Shown in pieces: positions 54,034 to 61,402 of a stretch of DNA of 64,000 nt. Within the stretch, counting starts at the first letter, position 1, and every line of letters starts with the position of its first letter. The notes below the pieces were generated by a model. It saw only the letters and a list, made by a program, of their open reading frames with translations, was not told the DNA's origin and ran no database searches. The stretch comes from Aequorivita sp. Its GTDB lineage: Bacteria; Bacteroidota; Bacteroidia; Flavobacteriales; Flavobacteriaceae. A program made the translations under genes and the position numbers. Location: contig JAUYGY010000036.1 of assembly GCA_030690315.1 (NCBI GenBank), positions 232,953 to 296,952 on the forward strand, read 5' to 3'.

Positions 54034-55314
54034 ATGAAGAAAAAAACACTCATTTGGATTATTGTAGTTGTTGTATTGCTTATTGTTGTGCTTCTCGTTG
54101 GGAAGAAGGCAGGTTGGTTTGGAAAATCCGGCGATTACAAACAAGTTGAAATAACCCAAATTGCACCAATAGATATTATTGAAACGGTTGCCGCAACTGG
54201 AAAAATTCAGCCCGAAATTGAAGTTGCACTTTCTTCCGAAGTATCGGGAGAGATTATCGAGCTTCCCGTAAAGGAAGGACAAACCGTGCAAAAGGGCGAT
54301 CTTTTAGTAAAAATAAATCCAGATTTGGTTCAGGCGGCAGTAAGCCAATCACAAGCTGGGTTACAAAATGTTCGCGCGCAATATAGCCAGGCGCAGGCAA
54401 GTGAGAAAAACGCTAAACTCAATTATGAAAGGAATAAAGCGCTGTTTGAAAAAGGGGTAATTTCCAAGGCGGAATGGGACAAATCGGTAGCCGATTTTGA
54501 TATGGCGCAAGCAAGCTCAAAAGCGGCATATTACAACGTGCAGAGTGCTTCAGCAAATGTGAAGCAATCCATGGACAATCTTTCCAGAACCAGTATTTAT
54601 GCGCCTATGGGTGGAACTATTTCAAAACTTTCCGTGGAATTGGGAGAAAGAGTAGTGGGGACCGCCCAAATGGCGGGAACCGAAATTGTGCGGGTGGCCA
54701 ACCTTCAAAATATGGAAGTTGAAGTGGATGTAAATGAAAATGATATCGTAAAAATTTCATTGGGCGATTCTACCGTTGTTGAGGTTGATGCTTATTTAAA
54801 GCGTGAATTTAGAGGAATTGTAACGGAAATAGCAAACAGTGCCGAAAGTGCGCTAACTGCAGATCAAGTTACCAATTTTAAGGTGAAAGTTCGCATCGTC
54901 CCAGAATCATACAAAGATCTAACCGAAGGAAAGCCTGAGAATTTTTCACCATTCCGTCCGGGAATGACTGCCACCGTTGATATAATTACCAATACAAAGA
55001 AAAATATTATTGGGGTGCCAATTAGTGCTATTGTTATAAAGACAGATACAACCGATACCAAAAAAACATACACCAGTGAAGTTACAAACCCAACTGCTGA
55101 AAAATTTGAAGCCGTTTATGTAAAAGAAGGAGAAGAAGCCAAGTTGCGGGTTGTTAAAACCGGAATTCAAGACGATTCAAATATTGAAATTATTTCGGGG
55201 CTGAAGGAAGGCGAAACCGTAATAATAGGGCCGTACAACACAGTAACCAAATCTCTGAAAGAAGGTGATAAAGTGGAAGTTGCCGCTCCCGAAACGGATA
55301 AAAAGGAAGAGTAA
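54034..55314 (+). CDS. Efflux periplasmic adaptor (MacA/HlyD-like membrane fusion protein)
   Basis: A 426-residue protein with an N-terminal membrane anchor (~4-25). It has a lipoyl-like half motif (SSEVSGEIIELPVKEGQTVQKGDLLVK), a coiled-coil hairpin (~100-170, AQYSQAQASEKNAKLNYERN), the second lipoyl half (IYAPMGGTISKLSVELGERV), a beta-barrel domain, and a Thr/Lys-rich C-terminal region. It bridges an inner-membrane pump with TolC. No MacB-type ATPase or RND gene is adjacent, so the pump must lie elsewhere. The stop TAA shares one base with the tsaB ATG (TAATG). Confidence 0.92.
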   Translation: MKKKTLIWIIVVVVLLIVVLLVGKKAGWFGKSGDYKQVEITQIAPIDIIETVAATGKIQPEIEVALSSEVSGEIIELPVKEGQTVQKGDLLVKINPDLVQAAVSQSQAGLQNVRAQYSQAQASEKNAKLNYERNKALFEKGVISKAEWDKSVADFDMAQASSKAAYYNVQSASANVKQSMDNLSRTSIYAPMGGTISKLSVELGERVVGTAQMAGTEIVRVANLQNMEVEVDVNENDIVKISLGDSTVVEVDAYLKREFRGIVTEIANSAESALTADQVTNFKVKVRIVPESYKDLTEGKPENFSPFRPGMTATVDIITNTKKNIIGVPISAIVIKTDTTDTKKTYTSEVTNPTAEKFEAVYVKEGEEAKLRVVKTGIQDDSNIEIISGLKEGETVIIGPYNTVTKSLKEGDKVEVAAPETDKKEE

Positions 55315-55973
55315 TGGCAACCATACTTTGTATTGAAACCTCAACAACCAATTGTTCTGTAGCAATTGCCGTTGATGGTGAAATAAAAGCCATTCGTGAA
55401 GAAAACAATCAACAATATTCGCATGCTGAAAAACTTCATGTTTTTATTGAGGAAGTTTTAAAGGAAGCAAATCTAGACAAAAAGCAATTAAAAGCAGTTG
55501 CTGTAAGCAAAGGCCCGGGCTCCTATACGGGCTTGCGCATTGGGGTTTCGGCGGCAAAGGGTTTGTGTTTCGCGCTGGATATTCCTTTAATTTCTGCCCT
55601 AACTTTGGAAGTTTTGGTACAGCAAGTTAAATGTGAAGATTGTTATATCATTCCATTGCTTGACGCCAGAAGAATGGAAGTGTATTCAGCAGTTTTCAAT
55701 TCAAATAAAAAACAGGTCCGGGAAACACAGGCTGAAATTTTAGATGAAAATTCATTTCAGGAATATTTAAATGAAAGGAAAACCATTTTTATAGGCGATG
55801 GTTCCAACAAATTTGAATCTTTGTGCCAACACAACAATGCACTTTTTTACAAAGAAGGCATTCCTTCTGCAGCAGATATGGGCCTTATGGCTGAAGCTAA
55901 ATACAAAATAAGCGACATTGAAGATGTCGCTTATTTTGAGCCTTTTTATTTAAAGGAATTTGTTTTGGGTTAA
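55314..55973 (+). CDS. tsaB: tRNA threonylcarbamoyladenosine synthesis protein TsaB
   Basis: A 219-residue ASKHA-fold protein beginning ILCIETSTTNCSVAIAV, with KGPGSYTGLRIGVSAAKG (~63-80) and LIPLLDARRMEVYSAVF-like block near 115. It supports the TsaD kinase-like enzyme in making t6A37 on tRNA. The short length and lack of a catalytic metal site are normal for TsaB. It overlaps the adaptor gene by one base. Near its 3' end (55906-55937) a perfect 13-bp hairpin with T-run lies in the coding frame. Confidence 0.93.
   Translation: MATILCIETSTTNCSVAIAVDGEIKAIREENNQQYSHAEKLHVFIEEVLKEANLDKKQLKAVAVSKGPGSYTGLRIGVSAAKGLCFALDIPLISALTLEVLVQQVKCEDCYIIPLLDARRMEVYSAVFNSNKKQVRETQAEILDENSFQEYLNERKTIFIGDGSNKFESLCQHNNALFYKEGIPSAADMGLMAEAKYKISDIEDVAYFEPFYLKEFVLG
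55906..55937. terminator. Bidirectional terminator embedded in the tsaB coding end
   Basis: AAATAAGCGACAT (55906-55918) pairs perfectly with ATGTCGCTTATTT (55924-55936) around a five-base loop, with T or A tails on both sides. It encodes YKISDIEDVAYF of TsaB. Convergent genes here are only 4 bp apart, so both strands lack room for a separate terminator; this hairpin probably serves both. Confidence 0.8.
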
Positions 55974-55977
55974 TTCA

Positions 55978-56715
55978 TTACAAAAGAGAATCGAAGTAGA
56001 GAACTATTTTTGATAAATCTTCCTCTTTGTGGAGATCTAAATTATTCTTTTTTACAAAAACTTTCACTTCTTGCTTTTTATCCTCCATCATTTTCAGAAT
56101 ACTAGAAGTGTTATCAGGCAGTTCATATAGTGTTCCGTTTTTCATTAGATAATATTTTGATTCCTTTGTGAAAGATGCGGGTTTATTTTTTTCATAGGAT
56201 GTTGCGGCAGTATAAGGTTCTTCAAAGACAGCTTTTGTTTTTTTGTAAAGATCATAGGTTTTTCCGTCTGCAATAATATTAAAATAGCCTCCTTTTTCAT
56301 TGGATCCGTCAAAAGGTATAAACACATAAATATCTTTTTCGATTTTAACATAGATGCTTTCGTCTTTCATTAAAGCGCCATAATTTTCTTCGGAAACATG
56401 ATTTTTTATTTCAATCTCATCAGCATACGCGTTATAACGCATAGGCACTCCAGCTTTTATTAGGTTTTCATCTTGATAAATGTTTCCTACCATAAAATTT
56501 GAGTTCAAATAAGCCTCTTCTTTTATTCCGTTAAATTCTGCTTCGGAAAGACCAAACGATATTGCTTTTTCGTTTATATCTATTATTCTTAAATAAATAT
56601 TGAAATGATTATTGGCTCCTCCCGAGGAGCCTCCCCCAATAGTGTTAAAGTTTTTTTGGGAAAAGCCCTGAAAAACAAAAAGCAAACTTGCTACAAATAC
56701 AATAATATTTTTCAT
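55978..56715 (-). CDS. Hypothetical secreted protein, tandem paralogue A
   Basis: A 245-residue protein with a signal peptide (IIVFVASLLFVFQGFSQ) and no recognised domain. Most of its length aligns with the next gene on this strand: shared phrases are DGKTYDLYKKTKAVF, GSNEKGGYFN, PMRYNAYADEIEIK and the final YFDSLL. It has a Gly/Ser-rich insert (GGGSSGGANNH, ~23-33) that the paralogue lacks. A terminator separates the two. Repeated aromatic residues and lysines suggest a soluble periplasmic or surface protein. Function unknown. Confidence 0.7.
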   Translation of the reverse strand: MKNIIVFVASLLFVFQGFSQKNFNTIGGGSSGGANNHFNIYLRIIDINEKAISFGLSEAEFNGIKEEAYLNSNFMVGNIYQDENLIKAGVPMRYNAYADEIEIKNHVSEENYGALMKDESIYVKIEKDIYVFIPFDGSNEKGGYFNIIADGKTYDLYKKTKAVFEEPYTAATSYEKNKPASFTKESKYYLMKNGTLYELPDNTSSILKMMEDKKQEVKVFVKKNNLDLHKEEDLSKIVLYFDSLL

Positions 56716-56803
56716 AAAAATTTCTTTTGGTAAGATGTAAATATACTGATTTATAGAGGAATATATTGTTTTTTAAAATAATACGTAAAAAATTATTTCA
56801 AAT

Positions 56804-56833
56804 AAAAAAGCAACCGTTTCCAGTTGCTTTTTT
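56804..56833 (-). terminator. Intrinsic terminator between the paralogues
   Basis: On the - strand GCAAC and GTTGC form the stem core with flanking A/T runs (AAAAAAGCAAC at 56805-56815 and GTTGCTTTTTT on the other side). It follows the stop of the upstream paralogue at 56854 by about 20 bp. Confidence 0.75.
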
Positions 56834-56853
56834 ATTCCTTTAAAATTTATTTT

Positions 56854-57555
56854 CTATAAAAGCGAATCAAAATAGGAAATAGTTTTTATCATATCTTGTT
56901 CTTTGCCAAGGTCGATATTGTTCTCCTTCATATATTTTTTCATTTCAGCCTTCTTTTTATCCATCATTTTTAAAATTTTAGACTCGCTACTGGGCATTTC
57001 TAAAAATGTGCCATTTTGTACCAAATAATAGGTTACTGTTTTCGGGAAAGAGGGCGGCATGTCCCTTGCATAACTTGTCTCGGCTTTTAGGGGCTCTCGG
57101 AAAACAGCTTTTGTCTTCTTGTAAAGATCATACGTTTTTCCATCGCTAAGCACATTGAAATACCCGCCTTTTTCATTGCTGCCTTCATACGGAACAAAAA
57201 CATATAAGTCTCTGAACATTTTTACAAAAATAGTTGGGTCCTTAATTAAGGCGCCATAATTTTCATCGGAAGCATTTTTTTTGATTTCTATTTCATCTGC
57301 AAAAGCATTATAACGCATTGGCACGTCATCATTAATTAATTGATCTTCCTGGAATATTTTTCCCTGAACAAAATTTGGATTTGCATATGCCTCGTCTTTT
57401 ATAGAATTAAACTGCGCTTCAGTAAGACCAAAAGCCAAAGATTTCTGGTTTATATCAATTGTTCGCGCATATAAGTCATATTGGCTATTAGCAGCTTGCG
57501 AAAAAACTGAAATAGTGCTAAGAAAGCTAAAGCTGAATATTATGATTTTTTTCAT
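56854..57555 (-). CDS. Hypothetical secreted protein, tandem paralogue B
   Basis: A 233-residue protein with a signal peptide (IIIFSFSFLSTISVFSQ), the upstream member of the pair with the 55978 gene. Both keep the GLTEAQFN / GLSEAEFN start, the PMRYNAFADEIEIK block and the YDLYKKTKAVF core, and end in YFDSLL. By eye about half of the residues are identical. It has its own TAnnTTTG-type promoter. No domain or catalytic motif is recognisable, so the role is unknown. Confidence 0.7.
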   Translation of the reverse strand: MKKIIIFSFSFLSTISVFSQAANSQYDLYARTIDINQKSLAFGLTEAQFNSIKDEAYANPNFVQGKIFQEDQLINDDVPMRYNAFADEIEIKKNASDENYGALIKDPTIFVKMFRDLYVFVPYEGSNEKGGYFNVLSDGKTYDLYKKTKAVFREPLKAETSYARDMPPSFPKTVTYYLVQNGTFLEMPSSESKILKMMDKKKAEMKKYMKENNIDLGKEQDMIKTISYFDSLL

Positions 57556-57594
57556 AATGAGTTTTTTAATTGTTATACTAATTTATAATCACTA

Positions 57595-57602
57595 CAAACT
57601 TA
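57595..57602 (-). promoter_or_regulatory. Putative -7 box for paralogue B
   Basis: On the - strand this reads TAAGTTTG, a TAnnTTTG match, located between the mscS stop (57608) and the ATG at 57555. It would give a leader of about 33 nt. No -33 TTG was identified. Confidence 0.45.
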
Positions 57603-57607
57603 ATGAT

Positions 57608-58453
57608 TTATTTCTTTAAACCCTCTAAATTAAAATGGTGAACATCGCGCTGTGGGAAAGGTATTGAAATTCCTGCAGCTTCCAGTCTTGCTTTTCCTTC
57701 TTCCAAAATAAACCAACGCAGCTCCCAAAAATCGTCATTTGTTGCCCAATAGCGAACGGTGAAATTCACTGAACTGTCACCAAGTTCGGCAACTGCTACC
57801 ATTGGCATTTTGTCTTCAAGTTTCAAAACGGTTTCTTGTTCGATCACTAAATTTAAAAGTATTTCTTTTGCAAGTTTTATATCATCACCATAACTTATGC
57901 CAAACGTGAGATTTTCACGGCGTATTCCTTCTTCTGTATAATTGATTATGTTATCGTTGCTAAGTTTTCCATTCGGAATAATGGCTAGCTGATTTCCAAA
58001 AGTGACAAGTTTTGTATTGAATATAGAAATTTCCTTTACGGTCCCTTCCACGCCCTGTGCTTGTATCCAATCGCCCACTCTAAACGGTTTTAACAACAAT
58101 ATTAAAACCCCACCGGCGAAATTGGACAATGAACCTTGCAATGCCAAACCGATGGCAAGTCCTGCCGCACCAATAACGGTAATAAGGGAAGCAGATTCCA
58201 CGCCCAATTGGGTTATTACTAAAACAAAAAGCAGGATTTTTAGCCCCCAGTTTAGTAGGCTTGCAATAAAATTTTCAAGCGTGGGATCGTATTCTTGCTT
58301 ATCAAAAAATTTCTTTATAAAACGATTTGCAATTTTTATTAACCACAGACCAACCACCAACATAACTACCGCGCCAATAACACTCGGTAAAAAGTCGATA
58401 AATTTTTGTCCGTACTTTTCCATGTAAATATCCCAGTCCTTAAATTTTTCCAT
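57608..58453 (-). CDS. Mechanosensitive ion channel, MscS family
   Basis: A 281-residue channel. Three N-terminal membrane segments end in the pore-lining helix with ASLITVIGAAGLAIGLALQG and SNFAGGVLILLLKPFRVGDWI, the MscS Gly/Ala-rich TM3 and start of the beta domain. A cytoplasmic cage follows (GTVKEISIFNTKLVTFGNQL, LTFGISYGDDIKLA, GISIPFPQRDVHHF). It releases solutes under hypo-osmotic stress. Size matches small E. coli-type MscS. The upstream YyaL gene ends 40 bp away, at a heptad array, so co-transcription is possible. Confidence 0.95.
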   Translation of the reverse strand: MEKFKDWDIYMEKYGQKFIDFLPSVIGAVVMLVVGLWLIKIANRFIKKFFDKQEYDPTLENFIASLLNWGLKILLFVLVITQLGVESASLITVIGAAGLAIGLALQGSLSNFAGGVLILLLKPFRVGDWIQAQGVEGTVKEISIFNTKLVTFGNQLAIIPNGKLSNDNIINYTEEGIRRENLTFGISYGDDIKLAKEILLNLVIEQETVLKLEDKMPMVAVAELGDSSVNFTVRYWATNDDFWELRWFILEEGKARLEAAGISIPFPQRDVHHFNLEGLKK

Positions 58454-58465
58454 AGAATTTATTAA

Positions 58466-58506
58466 TTATTGATTATTGATTATTGATTATTGATTATTGA
58501 TTATTG
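58466..58506. repeat. Heptanucleotide tandem array (TTATTGA), 5.9 units
   Basis: Five complete TTATTGA units and a sixth cut to TTATTG run without interruption. On the - strand the array overlaps the last codons and the stop of the YyaL gene (58494) and continues into its gap to mscS. This makes the YyaL C-terminus itself repeat-derived (NNNQ-like end). Confidence 0.85.
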
Positions 58507-60545
58507 TTAATTGTTATTGATTCAATTGCAATTTTCGTGTCTTTCACCGGCAGTTTGCAAGCATTATTCACGCAAACATAAATCAACGTTTCGCCAGGGA
58601 AATACCTATTTTCAAATAATGGCCCGTTATTTTTGCCCGTACTGCCTGCAATAACGATGTTTGCAAGATAATGAGTGTTCATTTCCCTTATTTTTTCCGA
58701 AGCCTTTTCGCCAACAACAACTATTTCGTAAAAATTGTTTTGGAAATTGCTCAAAAGGTCCAGCCAATTTGAAAACCCGCTTGGGTACTGTTCCATTTCC
58801 ACGGAAACGTTTTTCAGCATTTGATGTGAAATTTCGTCAAAACCAGTGTTTTCAAAATATTTTGAAAGCATAAAAAGATTCTTCGCCATCGCTGAATTTG
58901 AAGCGGGAATCACATTGTCGCGATATTCAAAGTTTCGGGTAACAATTGCCGGATCTTGTTTTGAGGTGAAGTAAAACATGTGTTTTTCGGAATCGAAAAA
59001 ATTGGCCATCGTGTAATCTGCCATTTTCCTTGAAAGCGTAAGCCACTTTTCGTCGAGGGTTATTTGATACAATGCAACAAAAGCTTCAATGGTGAAGGCA
59101 TAATCTTCCAAATAGCCGTTAATGCTGCTTTTTCCGTCTTTATAATTGTGGAACAAAGCACCGTTTTTCTGAAGTTGTTTTTCGGAAAGAAAGTTTGCGT
59201 TTTTTAAGGCGGCGTCCAAATATTCCTTTTTTCCGAGAGTTTTATAGGCATCAACATAGCCTTTCAGCATCAAACCGTTCCACGACGTCAATGTTTTATC
59301 GTCCAATCTTGGTTTTGCTCTTTTGTTGCGATAGGCGAGGAGCGTGCTTTTCCAATTTTTCTTTTTTTGTTGAAAGGCTTCGGAAGTGAGCCCGAACTCC
59401 GTTTCAATCTCTGCATCGGTCTTTTTTCTTATTAGCACATAATGGTTGTTTTCCCATTTGCCGTAAGTGTTCACGTTATAATATTCCTTAAAAATTTCGA
59501 AATCATCCTTCAACTGTGCCTGCAATTCTTCCGAAGTAAAAACATAAAATGCACCTTCTTCAAGTTTGCCTGTTTCTGTTTTGCTGTCTGCATCCAAAGA
59601 GGAATAGAATCCACCATCTTTATTGGTCATTTCGCGAGCTACAAAATTCAACGTTTCTTCAACCACTTCTTTATAGAGCGGCTTTTTGGTAATTAAAAAT
59701 GCTTTGCTGTAAAGGCTTACAAGTTGGGCATTGTCATAAAGCATTTTTTCAAAATGGGGCACGTGCCATTTTTCGTCGGTACTGTAGCGCGCAAAACCGC
59801 CGCCAAGTTGGTCATAAAGCCCACCGTAAGCCATTTTATCTAAGGTTAATGTTACATAACCCAGTAATTTTTCGTCATTTAGAGTGACCGCTTGCCGTAA
59901 CAAAAATTCAAGATTGTTGGGCATCATAAATTTTGGAGCGCCTTTAAATCCGCCATTCAGCTCATCAAACTGCTGCGACCAATTTTTTAAAATTTTATCG
60001 GTTGGAAATTTTTTAAAATCAACATCCTCAGTATTCAAATGAACAAGATCCATGCTTTTTATACCCTCTTCCAGCCTATTTGCGTAGGCAATCAACTTTT
60101 CCGGTTCTTTTATATAAGCCTCCTGTATTTGCTCCAGCGCGTTTATCCAATCTTGTTTTTTGAAATAGGTGCCGCCCCAAACAGGTCTTCCATCGGGGAG
60201 CGTTATTACGTTCAAAGGCCAGCCTGCACTTCCGGTCATTAGCTGTACGGCGTTAATGTAGGTTTGGTCCACATCGGGCCGTTCTTCCCGATCTACTTTA
60301 ACTGAAATAAAATTTTTGTTCATCACCGCCGCCACCGTGCTATCCTCAAAACTTTCGTGCTCCATTACATGGCACCAATGGCAGGCAGAATAGCCAACGC
60401 TAATTATCATTAACTTTTTTTCTTTCTTGGCTTGTTGCAAGGTAGCGTTGTTCCACGGTTTCCAGTTTACGGGATTGTGCGCGTGCTGCAGTAGGTATGG
60501 ACTGGATTCGCTGACAAGGGAATTGGTAAAAAGCGGATCTTGCAA
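58494..60545 (-). CDS. Thioredoxin/DUF255 domain protein, YyaL (SPATA20) family
   Basis: A 683-residue protein of the DUF255/thioredoxin plus six-hairpin glycosidase-like family. The N-terminal redox site is CHWCHVM (C55, C58), after LLQHAHNPVNWKPW. The family phrases VDREERPDVDQTYINAVQLMTG, DGRPVWGGTYF, DQLGGGFARYSTDEKWHVPHFEKMLYDNAQL and LTSWNGLMLKGY are present as parts. A TTG start at 60545 is used, because an in-frame stop lies about seven codons upstream and no ATG intervenes. Function is unresolved, often cited as an N-acylglucosamine epimerase-like fold. The C-terminal stop lies within a heptad array. Confidence 0.92.
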   Translation of the reverse strand: MQDPLFTNSLVSESSPYLLQHAHNPVNWKPWNNATLQQAKKEKKLMIISVGYSACHWCHVMEHESFEDSTVAAVMNKNFISVKVDREERPDVDQTYINAVQLMTGSAGWPLNVITLPDGRPVWGGTYFKKQDWINALEQIQEAYIKEPEKLIAYANRLEEGIKSMDLVHLNTEDVDFKKFPTDKILKNWSQQFDELNGGFKGAPKFMMPNNLEFLLRQAVTLNDEKLLGYVTLTLDKMAYGGLYDQLGGGFARYSTDEKWHVPHFEKMLYDNAQLVSLYSKAFLITKKPLYKEVVEETLNFVAREMTNKDGGFYSSLDADSKTETGKLEEGAFYVFTSEELQAQLKDDFEIFKEYYNVNTYGKWENNHYVLIRKKTDAEIETEFGLTSEAFQQKKKNWKSTLLAYRNKRAKPRLDDKTLTSWNGLMLKGYVDAYKTLGKKEYLDAALKNANFLSEKQLQKNGALFHNYKDGKSSINGYLEDYAFTIEAFVALYQITLDEKWLTLSRKMADYTMANFFDSEKHMFYFTSKQDPAIVTRNFEYRDNVIPASNSAMAKNLFMLSKYFENTGFDEISHQMLKNVSVEMEQYPSGFSNWLDLLSNFQNNFYEIVVVGEKASEKIREMNTHYLANIVIAGSTGKNNGPLFENRYFPGETLIYVCVNNACKLPVKDTKIAIESITINNNQ

Positions 60546-60573
60546 AATTTGTTTTTTGAAGAATTAAAAAAAA

Positions 60574-60645
60574 TGTCATTTCGAGCGCAGTCGAGAACTT
60601 AGAAGCCATCTGCCCGTGCATCTCGACTGTGCTCGGTGGGACACC
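60574..60645. repeat. TCGAGCGCAGTCGAG-family repeat, copy B (left of dodecin)
   Basis: A 72-bp element with a palindromic TCGAG...CTCGA frame: TTTCGAGCGCAGTCGAGAAC on the left and TCTCGACTGTGCTCGG on the right. It differs from copy C at 61104-61175 at about two positions. Together the two copies flank the dodecin gene in direct orientation. No gene lies between this copy and the YyaL start other than the intergenic sequence. Confidence 0.85.
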
Positions 60646-60798
60646 GGAAACATCCCTTTGCCGGCAGATAGACCCACAAAGAATTTTAAACCCAAAAATA
60701 ATCGCCTAAAAAGCAAGGGATTTTCCCATGGGATGTTACATTAAAAAACACATACACTTTACGAAAAAATGCACGTGTTCTTTATAGGCTTCAAAAAC

Positions 60799-60999
60799 TT
60801 AGTTAACCTCAAAAGTGATTTTTACGTTCACCCTGAATTCGGTAACGTTGTCGCCGTTCACTGTCGCGCTTTGTTCCTTTACATAAACCGAGCGGATGTT
60901 TTTCACGGTTTTTCCGGCGTGTTTTACGGCGTTGCGGGTAGCATCTTCCCAGCTTTCGGTGGAATTCGCCAATAGTTCGATAACTTTTAGTACACTCAT
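60799..60999 (-). CDS. Dodecin family flavin-binding protein
   Basis: A 66-residue protein with the dodecin fold pattern: MSVLKVIELLANSTESWEDA, then the helix ATRNAVKHAGKTVKNI, then strands with VYVKEQSATVNGDN and TEFRVNVKITFEV. Dodecins assemble into dodecamers that bind and store flavins. The Trp that stacks on the flavin in archaeal dodecins, in the VVWAEV position, appears to be replaced by Ser here (IRSVYV). Trp occurs at 17 in another place. It is flanked by near-identical repeats, with no partner gene nearby. Confidence 0.9.
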   Translation of the reverse strand: MSVLKVIELLANSTESWEDATRNAVKHAGKTVKNIRSVYVKEQSATVNGDNVTEFRVNVKITFEVN

Positions 61000-61103
61000 G
61001 ATTTTTGGGTTTTAAATTAAAAATGATTGGTTGATGAAGGTACAAATTAAGGCTCGCATAATTCACAAAAAAACCATAAAACCTCCAATTCCCGACCAAT
61101 ACT

Positions 61104-61175
61104 TGTCATTTCGAGCGCAGTCGAGAACTTAGAAGCCATCTGCCCGTGCATCTCGACTGCGCTCGATGGGACACC
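61104..61175. repeat. TCGAGCGCAGTCGAG-family repeat, copy C (right of dodecin)
   Basis: Near-identical to copy B (two visible differences: TGTGCTCGG becomes TGCGCTCGA). In this copy the right arm TCTCGACTGCGCTCGA is closer to the exact palindrome of the left arm, so it looks less decayed. It lies upstream of dodecin on the - strand. Confidence 0.85.
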
Positions 61176-61343
61176 CGACTTCCAACTTCCTGTCTTCTGT
61201 CTCCCAACTTTTCTTCCACCACGAACCTGTCCGCCGATAGGCTGATTCACGAATTTAAAAGGGTTTTATAAAAAAAAATATTCGTGTATTCGTGGTTAGT
61301 TTTCACGTTCCCAACTACCAACTACTGACTTCTTTTTCCCGAT

Positions 61344-61399
61344 AACATTGAACACTGAACACTGAATACTGAACACTGAACACTGAACACTGAACACTT
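61344..61399. repeat. Heptanucleotide tandem array (AACACTG), eight units
   Basis: Eight contiguous heptads: AACATTG, AACACTG twice, AATACTG, AACACTG three times and AACACTT. The array ends three bases before the nfu stop codon (61403-61405 on -), i.e. it begins right behind that gene in its reading direction. Confidence 0.9.
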
Positions 61400-61402
61400 T
61401 TT

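Larger units (their letters stand above)
61000..61402. other. 403-bp repeat-rich intergenic region between dodecin and nfu
   Basis: No coding frame is supported here. From left to right it holds the dodecin upstream region, repeat copy C (61104-61175), a pyrimidine-rich segment of degenerate heptads (near 61182-61210: ACTTCCA, ACTTCCT, GTCTTCT), a loosely inverted phrase with ATTCGTGTATTCGTGG near 61283, a short ACCAACT heptad run (near 61311-61331) and an eight-unit AACACTG array. The whole gap seems built from repeated pieces. Confidence 0.65.

Noticed and set aside
60574..61175. Insertion sequence or composite element with dodecin as cargo
   Set aside because: No transposase, no terminal inverted repeats of IS type and no target duplication were seen; direct repeats alone do not justify a mobile-element call.
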